Below, piece after piece: positions 25,358-35,524 of a stretch of DNA of 64,000 bases. The position numbers were made by a program, and so were the translations under genes. The notes beneath the pieces were generated by a model. It was given only the letters and a program-made list of their open reading frames with translations. It ran no database searches and was not told where the DNA came from. The stretch covers positions 3,111,001 through 3,175,000 of the forward strand of contig NZ_CP029761.1 of the NCBI RefSeq assembly GCF_006874585.1, read 5' to 3'. Numbering within the stretch: position 1 is the stretch's first letter; each line of letters opens with the position of its first letter. Source of the DNA: Sphingomonas sp. IC081 (GTDB taxonomy: Bacteria; Pseudomonadota; Alphaproteobacteria; Sphingomonadales; Sphingomonadaceae).

Positions 25358-26520
25358 CAGCGCTGTTCGATCTCGACGCCGTAACGCGCGCGAAACGGCG
25401 CGAATTCCGCGTTGAGCGCATCGATGTCGTAGCCGGCATCGACCAGCACCTGGGCCGAGTAATGGAACGTGCCGTGGCGGTCGCCCTTGTTCTCGGCGAG
25501 GTAACGCCGCATCGCCGCCTCGGCCGCGGGCGTGAAGGGGCGCCCGGCGAAAGCGTAGTAATCGCGAATCACGCCGATCGGATCGGCCACGAAGTCGCGG
25601 TAGCGAACGTGGTGGATGCGCGGGTCGTTCGCCAGCGGATGGGCCATGGTCTGGCCGATCGACCAGCGCACGCGTTCGAGATGGGCGCGGGCTTCCTTCA
25701 CCAGATCGATCCTGCCGACAATGCCGTCCATGATGTCCGCCATCATCATCGTCGAACTGGCCGCAACCATCACCGGATCGCGGTGCAGCCACACCAGCGA
25801 GGCATCGGGATAGGTATCGAAGAAGGCTCCCAGCCGCGTGGTGTGGAAGCCCTTCAGCACCCAGTGGCGGGTGGGGCGCCGGTATTGCAACGCCTGCAGC
25901 ATGGCCTTGTGGATGCGGTACTGCGCGGGCGGATCGGTGGGCAGGCCGAAGGAGAGGGTCTGCATCGGCACGCGCCACCATGCCGTGGGTGTCATCACCC
26001 GGAAGTCGAAAGCCCAGGTGCGTTCGTCCTCCGGCAGACCGTTGCCGAGCATGTCGTTGTAGGGGTGGCAATGCAGCCAGCGCGGCATTTTCGCGTTGAT
26101 CTCGCGCCATTCGGCATCGGCGGCGGCGATGCGGGGATCAGGGGTTTCCACCGTCCCCGGCGGCGGCGAGGGATGCATGACCTCCCAGAACCGCAGCGCC
26201 CGCGCTCCGGGATCGGCCGCGAGCAGCGCATGCATCAGCGTCGTGCCCGAGCGGGGTTCGCCGCTGACAAACATCGGGCGCTCGATCGCTTCATCGGCCA
26301 GCGCGAAGCGCTTGCGATCCTCGAAGAAGCGCAGGCGATCGGTCAGCAGCCAGAGCACGTTCTCCGCCGCCGCCGCGCGGCCTGCCGCGTCCATGGCGAC
26401 GGTGTTGATGTGCGCCGCCGCGAGGGCGAAGCGGTCCGGGAAACCGTCATCCGCCCAGTCGGAAAGGCCGGTGATTTGCTGCGCTTGTGCCAGCAATTGC
26501 TGCGCGTCGAGACCGGCCAT
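25357..26520 (-). CDS. sulfotransferase family protein
   Basis: Encodes 387 residues. The PAPS-binding 5'-phosphosulfate loop is GEPRSGTTLMHALLA at residues 87-101; a second PAPS-contact region is WLHRDPVMVAASSTMMM. Transfers sulfate from PAPS to an acceptor that cannot be told from sequence. It overlaps the isomerase start and follows the LLM gene by one base, so all four genes are one operon. Confidence 0.88.
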   Translation of the reverse strand: MAGLDAQQLLAQAQQITGLSDWADDGFPDRFALAAAHINTVAMDAAGRAAAAENVLWLLTDRLRFFEDRKRFALADEAIERPMFVSGEPRSGTTLMHALLAADPGARALRFWEVMHPSPPPGTVETPDPRIAAADAEWREINAKMPRWLHCHPYNDMLGNGLPEDERTWAFDFRVMTPTAWWRVPMQTLSFGLPTDPPAQYRIHKAMLQALQYRRPTRHWVLKGFHTTRLGAFFDTYPDASLVWLHRDPVMVAASSTMMMADIMDGIVGRIDLVKEARAHLERVRWSIGQTMAHPLANDPRIHHVRYRDFVADPIGVIRDYYAFAGRPFTPAAEAAMRRYLAENKGDRHGTFHYSAQVLVDAGYDIDALNAEFAPFRARYGVEIEQR

Positions 26521-26521
26521 G

Positions 26522-27694
26522 TCAGCCCTCCACCAGACGGGCGATTTCGTCCTCGGTCGCGCGGACCTTGGCGGCGCTGCTGGCGGAGAACTTCATGCCG
26601 CCCATCGCCCCGTATTCCATCAGCTTGTAGACACGCATCCCGGCGTCGGCGAAGCCCTTGAGCTTGCGCGCGACCTCCTTCGGCGTGCCCACGGGCAGCA
26701 CGTCGCGGATCGCCTGCGGGTCCATCTCGTCGCAGAATTTCAGCATCCTCTCGCGGCTGAGGCGCACCGGATCGAAGTCCATGATGCCGCGCCAGTCCGG
26801 GCCCATCGGATGCTCGTAACCGAACTGGGCGAGGTCCCTGGCGGTCATCATCAGGATGATCGACTTCACCATCGGCGCGCGCAGCATTTCGTCGATCTCG
26901 TCGGGCTCGCCGATCAGGCACATCTGGGTAAGTGCGGGAGTGAAGTGGCTCATGTCGCGCCCGGCGGCGTCGCCCGCATCGAGGATGACCTTGAGTTTTG
27001 CCGCATAGTCTTCCGCGGTCCACGAACCCGCCGGCCACCAGCCATCCGCCTCGCGCCCGGTGATGGCGAGCATGCGCGGGCCCGCCGCGCCCAGCCAGAT
27101 CGGCGGCGGCTTGCCCTCGTGGAACTCGGTGTCCATGCGCGCGTGATGCAGGTGGAAGAACTGTCCTTCGAAATCGACCGGGCCTTCCGCATGCCACAGC
27201 AGCTTGATGACCTTGATGGCCTCTTCCAGCCGCCCCACCGGCTTGTCGAAATCGAAGCCGTAAGGAACCGTGTTTTCCAGTTCCCCCGAGCCGAGACCGA
27301 GAATGAAGCGGCCTTTCGACAGGTGGCTGATGGTCAGCGCCGTCTGCGCCAGCAGCGAGGGATGGCGGCGCACGGTATCGACCACGGTGGTCGCCAGCGG
27401 GGTGTTTTTCGTCAGCACCGCCGTCGCCGCCGCCACCGCCAGTCCGTCGAGATGGCGGTGCGGGCTGGGCGATGCCTTGGCGAGATCGGTGAACTCCGGC
27501 GTCCAGATCGAATCGGGCCAGAAGCTGATCATGTGATCGGGCAGCCAGATCGAGTGATAGCGCCCCGAATCGTAGTCCTGCGCCATGTCGATGCCGAGCG
27601 GCAGGGTGGTGCGCAGGAAGGCGGCGGGCTGCACTGTGCCGGCCTTGGGTCGTAAACTCATAGACGGCACCATCGAGGTTTGCGGCCTGGTCAT
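26522..27694 (-). CDS. LLM-class flavin/F420-dependent oxidoreductase
   Basis: Encodes 390 residues of the luciferase-like monooxygenase fold: YHSIWLPDHMISFWPDSIW, then LLAQTALTISHLSKGRFILG with the glycine-rich GLGSGELENTVPYGFD, and PPIWLGAAGPRMLAITGREAD. The longer open frame to 28321 is not coding; ATG 27694 has GAGAGGAA nine bases upstream. First gene of the operon with the sulfotransferase, isomerase and DUF1214-like protein. The cofactor (FMN or F420) is not certain. Confidence 0.88.
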   Translation of the reverse strand: MTRPQTSMVPSMSLRPKAGTVQPAAFLRTTLPLGIDMAQDYDSGRYHSIWLPDHMISFWPDSIWTPEFTDLAKASPSPHRHLDGLAVAAATAVLTKNTPLATTVVDTVRRHPSLLAQTALTISHLSKGRFILGLGSGELENTVPYGFDFDKPVGRLEEAIKVIKLLWHAEGPVDFEGQFFHLHHARMDTEFHEGKPPPIWLGAAGPRMLAITGREADGWWPAGSWTAEDYAAKLKVILDAGDAAGRDMSHFTPALTQMCLIGEPDEIDEMLRAPMVKSIILMMTARDLAQFGYEHPMGPDWRGIMDFDPVRLSRERMLKFCDEMDPQAIRDVLPVGTPKEVARKLKGFADAGMRVYKLMEYGAMGGMKFSASSAAKVRATEDEIARLVEG

Positions 27695-27832
27695 CGCGTG
27701 TTCCTCTCCGTGCGGCATCCGGGCGCCGCTGGCCCGTACCGCCGGGGTGATGGTTCGCTGCGGTGCATTTTTCCCGCCGTGCTTGTGGGCTAGCCCTCGG
27801 CTCCGGAAAATTCCCATTTGGGGATCACGACG

Positions 27833-28951
27833 ATGCTGCAGGACAAGGATGCCGCGCAACTGTTGCCGCCGCTGATCGCGGGGCTGGTCGAGCAGCCGCC
27901 CTGGCAGGGGTTCCTCGAGGCGCTGCGCGCGCGGTTGGGGGCCGATTATGCCAGCCTGGTGTTCCGGCCCCTGCCGCTCGGAACGCCCGAGGCGCGGGTG
28001 ATCCACCTCTATGCCGGAGCCCCCTCGCCGCCGGAGGTATCGCGCCACTACCGCGAGAACTTCTACTTGCGCGACCCGGTTCCCTACCACGCGATGGCCG
28101 AAGGACGCAGCCATGCGCTTGCCGACCTGCTGGCCGCCCCCGTGACCGCGCCGCACGGAGCCAGCTACTTTCGCGAACTGCTGGCGCCTTCGGGCATGAA
28201 CCACTTGCGGATGATCCGCTGCGCCGAACCGGGCGGGGTCAGCGGCTGGATCACCGTGACCCGGCGCGAGGCGGACTTTGCCGCCGGAGCCGATCGCCTG
28301 CTGGAGGATCTCGCCCCGCACTTGCGCGCCGCGCTGGCCGCGCTGGTTGCGCTCGAGCGCGAGCGACTGACCGCCGACATCACGCGCGAAGCAGTGCGGC
28401 GCATGAACTTCGGCTGGCTGACGCTCGATGCGGCAGGCCGTGTCTGCGACGGCGATGCGATCGGCGCCGACCTGCTGGCGGCGGCAGGGCTATCCGTACA
28501 AGGCCGCGATGGCCGCCTCACCGCGCGCGACCCGCAATTGCGCCGTCAGCTCCACGCGGCGATCCGCGAACTGGCCGAGCAGCCGCAGGCCCGCCCGCGC
28601 GCGCTGGTCATCCACCGCGACCCCTGGCTCGACCTGCTGCTGGTGCCTTCGGGCGGGCGGATGGGCGCGACGCGGGCGACCCCGGCGGTGCTCTGTTACC
28701 TTCATGCCGATCACTGGTCGTCGGCGGACCGCTGCGAACAACTGGCCCAGCTCTTCGATCTCACCCGCAGCGAGGCCCGTCTCGCCCTCGCCCTCAGCCG
28801 CGGCGCGACGATCGCCGAGGCGGCCCCGGACATCGGCCTCACCGTCGAATCGGCGCGGACCTATTCGAAACGGATCTATGCAAAGACCGGCGCGCGCGGC
28901 GCGGCCGATCTCGTGCGGTTCATCCACCGCAGCGTGCTGGCGATGGCCTGA
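27833..28951 (+). CDS. LuxR-type HTH transcriptional regulator
   Basis: Encodes 372 residues from ATG 27833 (GGGGA eight bases upstream). The C-terminal 65 residues are a GerE/LuxR HTH: FDLTRSEARLALALSRGATI, then IGLTVESARTYSKRIYAKTG. The N-terminal 250 residues have no receiver aspartate and may hold a sensory domain. Divergent from the LLM operon across 138 bases, so it is its likely regulator. Confidence 0.85.
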   Translation: MLQDKDAAQLLPPLIAGLVEQPPWQGFLEALRARLGADYASLVFRPLPLGTPEARVIHLYAGAPSPPEVSRHYRENFYLRDPVPYHAMAEGRSHALADLLAAPVTAPHGASYFRELLAPSGMNHLRMIRCAEPGGVSGWITVTRREADFAAGADRLLEDLAPHLRAALAALVALERERLTADITREAVRRMNFGWLTLDAAGRVCDGDAIGADLLAAAGLSVQGRDGRLTARDPQLRRQLHAAIRELAEQPQARPRALVIHRDPWLDLLLVPSGGRMGATRATPAVLCYLHADHWSSADRCEQLAQLFDLTRSEARLALALSRGATIAEAAPDIGLTVESARTYSKRIYAKTGARGAADLVRFIHRSVLAMA

Positions 28952-29001
28952 TCGGGCCGATTGCGCATGACCAGGCGGCGTGAGGCCGCGAGACGGGAAG
29001 A

Positions 29002-29024
29002 GGGGATGGGCAGCCGCCCTCCCC
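29002..29024. terminator. possible bidirectional hairpin between convergent genes
   Basis: GGGGATGGGC and GCCCTCCCC pair (one bulge, loop AGCC) between the LuxR and GST stop codons. No T run, so a rho-independent role is doubtful. Confidence 0.35.
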
Positions 29025-29065
29025 TCAGGATGGACGCGGCGGTGGGAGAACAGGCCGCTGCCTGC

Positions 29066-29677
29066 TCAGGCCGCGCGCTGCAAGCCCGATTGATGGTCCA
29101 GCGCCAGGGCGCGAACGGCCGCCGGGCGGCTGCGGCAGCGCTCGATATAGGCATCCAGCGCATCATCCGCCGGGAAGGCACGGCGGCCGAAGCCCAGGGC
29201 GCTGCTGATCAGCAGGTCCGCCGCCGTGAAATCGTGCCCCATCACGTAAGGCCCCTGCGCCAGCACGCCGCGCAGCCTTGCCACCACCGCGTCATGATCG
29301 CGCTGCTGCCGGGGCGATCCTGCCAGGGTGCCGGACAGTCCCGCGAACAGCGCCTGCTCCAGTTCGGTCGCATACCAGCCGATCCAGCCGAGATAGGCCC
29401 CGCGGCGCGCATCGCCCGGTGCCGGGGCCAATCCCGCCAGCGGGAAGGCATCGGCCAGATAGAGAACGATCGCGACCGATTCCGGGATCAGCGCCTCGCC
29501 ATGAAGGAGGACGGGCACGCGTTTGTCGGGATGCGGGTTCGCCGGATCGGGCTGGCCCTCGCCGGTCATCGGACGGAAGATCGAGACCGGCCGGATCTCG
29601 TAGGAAACCCCCAGTTCCTCCAGCAGCCAGATGATACGGGACGAGCGTGATTGCGGGGCGTGGAACAGGGTGATCAT
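29066..29677 (-). CDS. glutathione S-transferase family protein
   Basis: Encodes 203 residues. The N-terminal thioredoxin-like domain starts MITLFHAPQSRSSRIIWLLE, has KRVPVLLHGEALIPESVAI with the cis-Pro and the Glu-Ser pair that contacts glutathione, and the C-terminal all-helical domain includes GHDFTAADLLISSALGFG. GAGGAGATG precedes ATG 29677. Divergent from a WYL regulator across a perfect inverted repeat. Confidence 0.92.
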   Translation of the reverse strand: MITLFHAPQSRSSRIIWLLEELGVSYEIRPVSIFRPMTGEGQPDPANPHPDKRVPVLLHGEALIPESVAIVLYLADAFPLAGLAPAPGDARRGAYLGWIGWYATELEQALFAGLSGTLAGSPRQQRDHDAVVARLRGVLAQGPYVMGHDFTAADLLISSALGFGRRAFPADDALDAYIERCRSRPAAVRALALDHQSGLQRAA

Positions 29678-29746
29678 GGGACATCTCCTCGGTGGACATT
29701 TGCCCCGCAGGCCTTCGCCGCGAAGCATCGCCCTTGTACCGAGCCC

Positions 29747-29770
29747 CTGCTGACAGCATTCTGTCAGCAG
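29747..29770. promoter_or_regulatory. perfect inverted repeat between GST and WYL genes
   Basis: CTGCTGACAG (29747-29756) and CTGTCAGCAG (29761-29770) are exact complements around CATT. The right arm runs into the ribosome binding site of the regulator gene at 29782, so binding would block its own gene and probably the divergent GST gene. Likely operator of the WYL regulator. Confidence 0.75.
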
Positions 29771-29781
29771 GAGACCAGACC

Positions 29782-30498
29782 ATGCGCCGGGCAGACAGAT
29801 TGTTCCAGTTGATCCAGATCTTGCGCCGCTCGTCCCGCCCGGTGACGGCGGCCGAAATGGCACGGGAACTGGAAGTGTCCCCGCGCACCGTCTATCGCGA
29901 CGTGGCCGACCTGATCGCGCAGCGGGTGCCCGTGCAGGGCGAGGCGGGCCTGGGCTACATCCTCGACGATTCCTTCGACATGCCGCCCCTGATGCTGACG
30001 CCGGACGAGATCGAGGCCGCGGTGCTCGGCGCGCAATGGGTCGCGGGACGCGGCGATCCGGTGCTGGCCAACGCGGCGCGCGACCTGATCGCCAAGATCA
30101 CGCGTGTCGTGCCCGAACGGCTCCGGCCGATCATCGCCCATCCCGCCACCGGGACCCGGCCCGCCGCCGCACCGGCAGCCGCCCCCGCCGCCGATCGCAT
30201 CGACCTGGCCCGCACGCGGGTCTGGATCAGGGATGGCCGCAAGATCGAGATCGCCTATCTCGACCAGCACGGGGACCGCACGGTGCGGACGGTCTGGCCG
30301 ATCATCCTCGGTTTTCTCGAGGATACCCGCATGCTCGCGGCATGGTGCGAGCTGCGGCAGGACTTCCGCCATTTCCGCACCGACCGGATCCTGGCGGCCA
30401 CGTTCGTCGAGGAGCGCTACGACCTGCGCCCCGCCGCGCTCCGCCAGCGCTGGCGGCGGGACATGGAAAAACGCCGTGCCCGCGAGAGTGCCGCGTGA
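29782..30498 (+). CDS. WYL-domain transcriptional regulator (YafY type)
   Basis: Encodes 238 residues. An HTH_11 winged helix (RLFQLIQILRRSSRPVTAAE, then LEVSPRTVYRDVADL) is followed by a WYL domain (RKIEIAYLDQHGDRTVRTVW, then DTRMLAAWCELRQDFRHFR). CAGGAGA precedes the ATG. Such proteins sense small ligands or nucleic acids; YafY-GST divergent pairs are common. It probably binds the inverted repeat at 29747-29770. Confidence 0.9.
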   Translation: MRRADRLFQLIQILRRSSRPVTAAEMARELEVSPRTVYRDVADLIAQRVPVQGEAGLGYILDDSFDMPPLMLTPDEIEAAVLGAQWVAGRGDPVLANAARDLIAKITRVVPERLRPIIAHPATGTRPAAAPAAAPAADRIDLARTRVWIRDGRKIEIAYLDQHGDRTVRTVWPIILGFLEDTRMLAAWCELRQDFRHFRTDRILAATFVEERYDLRPAALRQRWRRDMEKRRARESAA

Positions 30499-30520
30499 CC
30501 GCCCCCGCCAGAGCGACCCG

Positions 30521-31411
30521 CTATTGCCCGACCGCCGGCAGCGGCCCGGTACCGTTGAACTTGCCCGCCTGGTAATCGCGGATGGCCTCGCCGATTTCCT
30601 CGCGGGTGTTCATCACGAAGGGCCCGTGGGCAACCACCGGCTCGCCGATCGGATCGGCATGGCCGAACAGCAGCACCGCATCCTCCCCGGCGTCCTGCGG
30701 GACCGCCAGCGCGACATGGTCGCCGTCCGCCGCCATGGTGGCCAGATGCCACGCCGCCACGTCCGCGCCGCCGACTGTGGGGTGTCCGGACACGACATAG
30801 AGAAACACGCTGCGTCCTTGCGGGGCAGGCAGGTCGATCCGCGCGCCGGCCGAGAGCCGCAGGGTCGACATGAACACCCCGGTCAGCGACGGGATCGGCC
30901 CGGTCACACCCGCAAACGTGCCGGCGATGAGGTTCAGCGTGCCCTGTCCGTCCGCCACCGGGATCGCGGGAATGGCATCGGCCTGGACACCGGTGTAGCG
31001 CGGCGCCGTCATCTTGAGAGCAGCGGGCAGATTGACCCAGAGCTGGAGGATTTCCAGCCCCCCGCCCGCCTGCTTGAACGCGGGCGGCGAGACTTCGGCA
31101 TGGATCAGGCCGGAGCCTGCGGTCATCCACTGCACGCCGCCCGCCTCGATCACGCTCTCGTGGCCGCCGCTGTCGTAATGGGCAAGGTTTCCCTCGAGAA
31201 TGAACGTCACCGTCTCGAAACCGCGATGGGGATGCGGGCCGAACGGCAGGCCGTTGTTGCCCGGCGGATAGGTCTGCGGGCCGTGGTGGTTGAGGAACAG
31301 GAAGGGATCGACCTGATCGAGTCCCGGCCCCGGCACCGGCCTGCGGGTAACGAGGTCGGCGATATCGTCGCGCAAAGCGGGGTGGATCCCGGCGAGGGAG
31401 CGGCTGGTCAT
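30521..31411 (-). CDS. pirin family protein
   Basis: Encodes 296 residues. The bicupin metal site is seen in FGPHPHRGFETVTFILEG and HYDSGGHESVIEAGGVQWMTAG, followed by IHAEVSPP; the C-terminal cupin has FLYVVSGHPTVGG. Pirins bind iron and some have quercetinase activity. AAGGA lies before ATG 31411. A single-gene unit beside the WYL regulator (convergent). Confidence 0.92.
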   Translation of the reverse strand: MTSRSLAGIHPALRDDIADLVTRRPVPGPGLDQVDPFLFLNHHGPQTYPPGNNGLPFGPHPHRGFETVTFILEGNLAHYDSGGHESVIEAGGVQWMTAGSGLIHAEVSPPAFKQAGGGLEILQLWVNLPAALKMTAPRYTGVQADAIPAIPVADGQGTLNLIAGTFAGVTGPIPSLTGVFMSTLRLSAGARIDLPAPQGRSVFLYVVSGHPTVGGADVAAWHLATMAADGDHVALAVPQDAGEDAVLLFGHADPIGEPVVAHGPFVMNTREEIGEAIRDYQAGKFNGTGPLPAVGQ

Positions 31412-31500
31412 CGAGGTTCCTTGTTGGCGGCACGGGCCGTCACCCCGCGATGTCGCCTCGCAAGGCCGGGATGGCAAGTGCGTTTTTCCGGGACCTCGGT

Positions 31501-33573
31501 TCAGAACAGTCCGTCGTCGAAAAGGCCGTCGTCGAAAAGCCCGTCGTCGAAGAGGCCATCATCGCAAGATCCGCCGTTGCCGGATCCAGCCCCTGGGAGG
31601 GCCGTAGCACCTGCCGGCGCGGCGAGCGGCGTCATCCCCGGAAGCAGGAAACCGTCGTGGACAAGACGTTCGTCGGCCATCGTGTAGCTGCGACCGATGG
31701 CGATGAGCAGCTCGCGGAGCGCCGCCTCCTCACCCGGCGCCGCCCCGCCATCCCCGTCACCCCAAGGCGACACGCCATCCCCGTCACCGCAAGGGGCCAG
31801 TTGCATGGCCGCATCGCCGATCGTCTCGCCGATCGCGATCGCCTCGTCGAGCAGTGCCGAAGCGCGCTCGAGCATGCCGGTCACCCCGTGCGAGCGGCGG
31901 CCGATGTCGGTCATCGCCGTCTCGGTGCGGTCGGCGCAGTCGTGGATCGCCGCCAGCGAGCGGGTCAGCCCGAGGCCGCCACCGACCTCTCCCTCGGCCT
32001 GCATGCGCATGCGCACCGAGACTTCGCCCAGCATGCCTTCGGCCCGGTCGATCTCGCGGATCACCGCATCGAACTGGTCCGACTGGCTGCGGATCTCGGC
32101 AGCTATGACATTGACCGGGCGGCCGATGACTTCGACCTTGCGGCATCGCAGGCCGATGTTGATCGCCATCTGCCGCACGTCGAGGCTGAGTTCGCGGATC
32201 GTCTTCACCCGCGCGGTGACGTCGCTGACGGTAAGCGCGATGACCTCCAGCGTGGCTTCGGCCTGCGCGTCGGCGCGCTGCAGCTGGTCGACCATGCCCG
32301 CCGCATCGGCAATGCCCTGTTCCAGCCGGTGAAGGAACACCGCGCCGTCGCCGCCCTCGCCCGCGCTTGACGCCCGCAGCGCGATCAGGCCCTCGGCATC
32401 CTTGCGCAGCGCGTGGAGCGCCAGTGCCAGCGCCGCCGCATCGCGCCGGTATTCATCCGAGGCTTCCAGCGCCAGCGCCGCGAGCAGCCGCCGGACATGC
32501 TGCCGCGCGCCCGCGCCGGGCAGCGTGCCCGCGGCCTGCGCCGCCTCCAGCAACCGGGCCCCCGTCACCACGTGTTCGAGCCGCTGGCGCGCCCGGTCGC
32601 CGACCTGGATCGCGCCCAGCGCGGCGCCGAGTTCCCCCTGGATCGAGCGCGCCAGCGTGCCGGTCGCCTGCGCCAGTCGCACCAGCCCGGCCTGATGGCC
32701 GCGCAGCGCCTCGGCATCGCCGATCAGCCGGTCGGGCACTTGCGGCAGGACCTTGCGGCACTCCGCCTCGAGCAGCGCGTCGTTGTGCAGCATGCAATCC
32801 ATGCTGCTGGCAAGATCCGCCAGCCTTGCCGCAAACCCCTTGGCCTCCTCCTCGCCGATCTTGAGCTTCTCGCCCATGCGGTTGGCAAAGTCGACAAAGG
32901 CCTCGGCGCCGGAAGCGGCGATCTTGACGTTCATGCCGTAGATCTGGAGCACCCTGAGCGCGCGCTGCACTTCGCTGACGCTGCGCGCCAGGTGGCGCGA
33001 GGCCTGGCGGATCGCATCGGCCTCGCCGCCGCGCCGGGCGGCCTGGGCGGAAACGCCCGAAAGCCGCTGCGCCGCCTCGGTCAGATCGTTCACCGCGCCG
33101 GCCGCCTCGCCCTGCTCGAACATGCCGGCAACGGCCTGCAGCGCGGCAACGATCCGCTCGATGGCATCGACCGCGGCGCAAAGGCACTCGCTCGTCTCGT
33201 TGAATCGCGCATCGAGATCGCGGGCGATGCCCGCCAGCCGTCCGCCCGCCTCGACCAGCTGCGGATCCCCGGCCAGTTCACGGGCGGTCTCATCGGCCGG
33301 ATCATCGGGCCGATGATCTGCCCGATCATCTGCCCGATGATCTGATGGCGCGTCCTGCGGCGCTGCCGCCAGTTCGTCGTGGGGATCGTCGGCCCAATGG
33401 TCGGCCCAATGGTCGCTCCGGTCGCCGGTTCCAGCTGCCGCTGCCTCGCCGGTGCCGCCCACGGCCGAATCACCGGGCGGATCGCAGCCTGAATCCGGGG
33501 CCGAATCCGGGTGCGAATCCGGCTCCAGCTCCGGGCCTGCCCGTTCGAACGCGGCGGCGGGCATGGCCTCCAT
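31501..33573 (-). CDS. large helical chemotaxis-operon protein with C-terminal DDGLF repeats
   Basis: Encodes 690 residues. Residues 1-100 are acidic, low complexity and repetitive (DHWADHWADD, DHRADDRADHRPDD). The middle is long alpha-helix, with segments such as RTETAMTDIGRRSHGVTGML and ALRVLQIYGMNVKIAASGAE, resembling MCP-like coiled coils but without the conserved MCP hairpin tip and without membrane helices. The last 20 residues are four DDGLF repeats. The tail recalls the CheY-binding C-terminus of CheZ (acidic residues before LF/GF). Last gene of the chemotaxis operon, three bases after cheB. Family not recognised; a CheY-linked role is inference. Confidence 0.7.
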   Translation of the reverse strand: MEAMPAAAFERAGPELEPDSHPDSAPDSGCDPPGDSAVGGTGEAAAAGTGDRSDHWADHWADDPHDELAAAPQDAPSDHRADDRADHRPDDPADETARELAGDPQLVEAGGRLAGIARDLDARFNETSECLCAAVDAIERIVAALQAVAGMFEQGEAAGAVNDLTEAAQRLSGVSAQAARRGGEADAIRQASRHLARSVSEVQRALRVLQIYGMNVKIAASGAEAFVDFANRMGEKLKIGEEEAKGFAARLADLASSMDCMLHNDALLEAECRKVLPQVPDRLIGDAEALRGHQAGLVRLAQATGTLARSIQGELGAALGAIQVGDRARQRLEHVVTGARLLEAAQAAGTLPGAGARQHVRRLLAALALEASDEYRRDAAALALALHALRKDAEGLIALRASSAGEGGDGAVFLHRLEQGIADAAGMVDQLQRADAQAEATLEVIALTVSDVTARVKTIRELSLDVRQMAINIGLRCRKVEVIGRPVNVIAAEIRSQSDQFDAVIREIDRAEGMLGEVSVRMRMQAEGEVGGGLGLTRSLAAIHDCADRTETAMTDIGRRSHGVTGMLERASALLDEAIAIGETIGDAAMQLAPCGDGDGVSPWGDGDGGAAPGEEAALRELLIAIGRSYTMADERLVHDGFLLPGMTPLAAPAGATALPGAGSGNGGSCDDGLFDDGLFDDGLFDDGLF

Positions 33574-33576
33574 CCC

Positions 33577-35520
<1,944 letters not shown>

Positions 35521-35524
<4 letters not shown>

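Noticed and set aside
26111..28321. Extended N-termini of the isomerase and LLM open frames
   Set aside because: The added segments overlap neighbouring genes in other frames; conserved family starts lie at 25357 and 27694.
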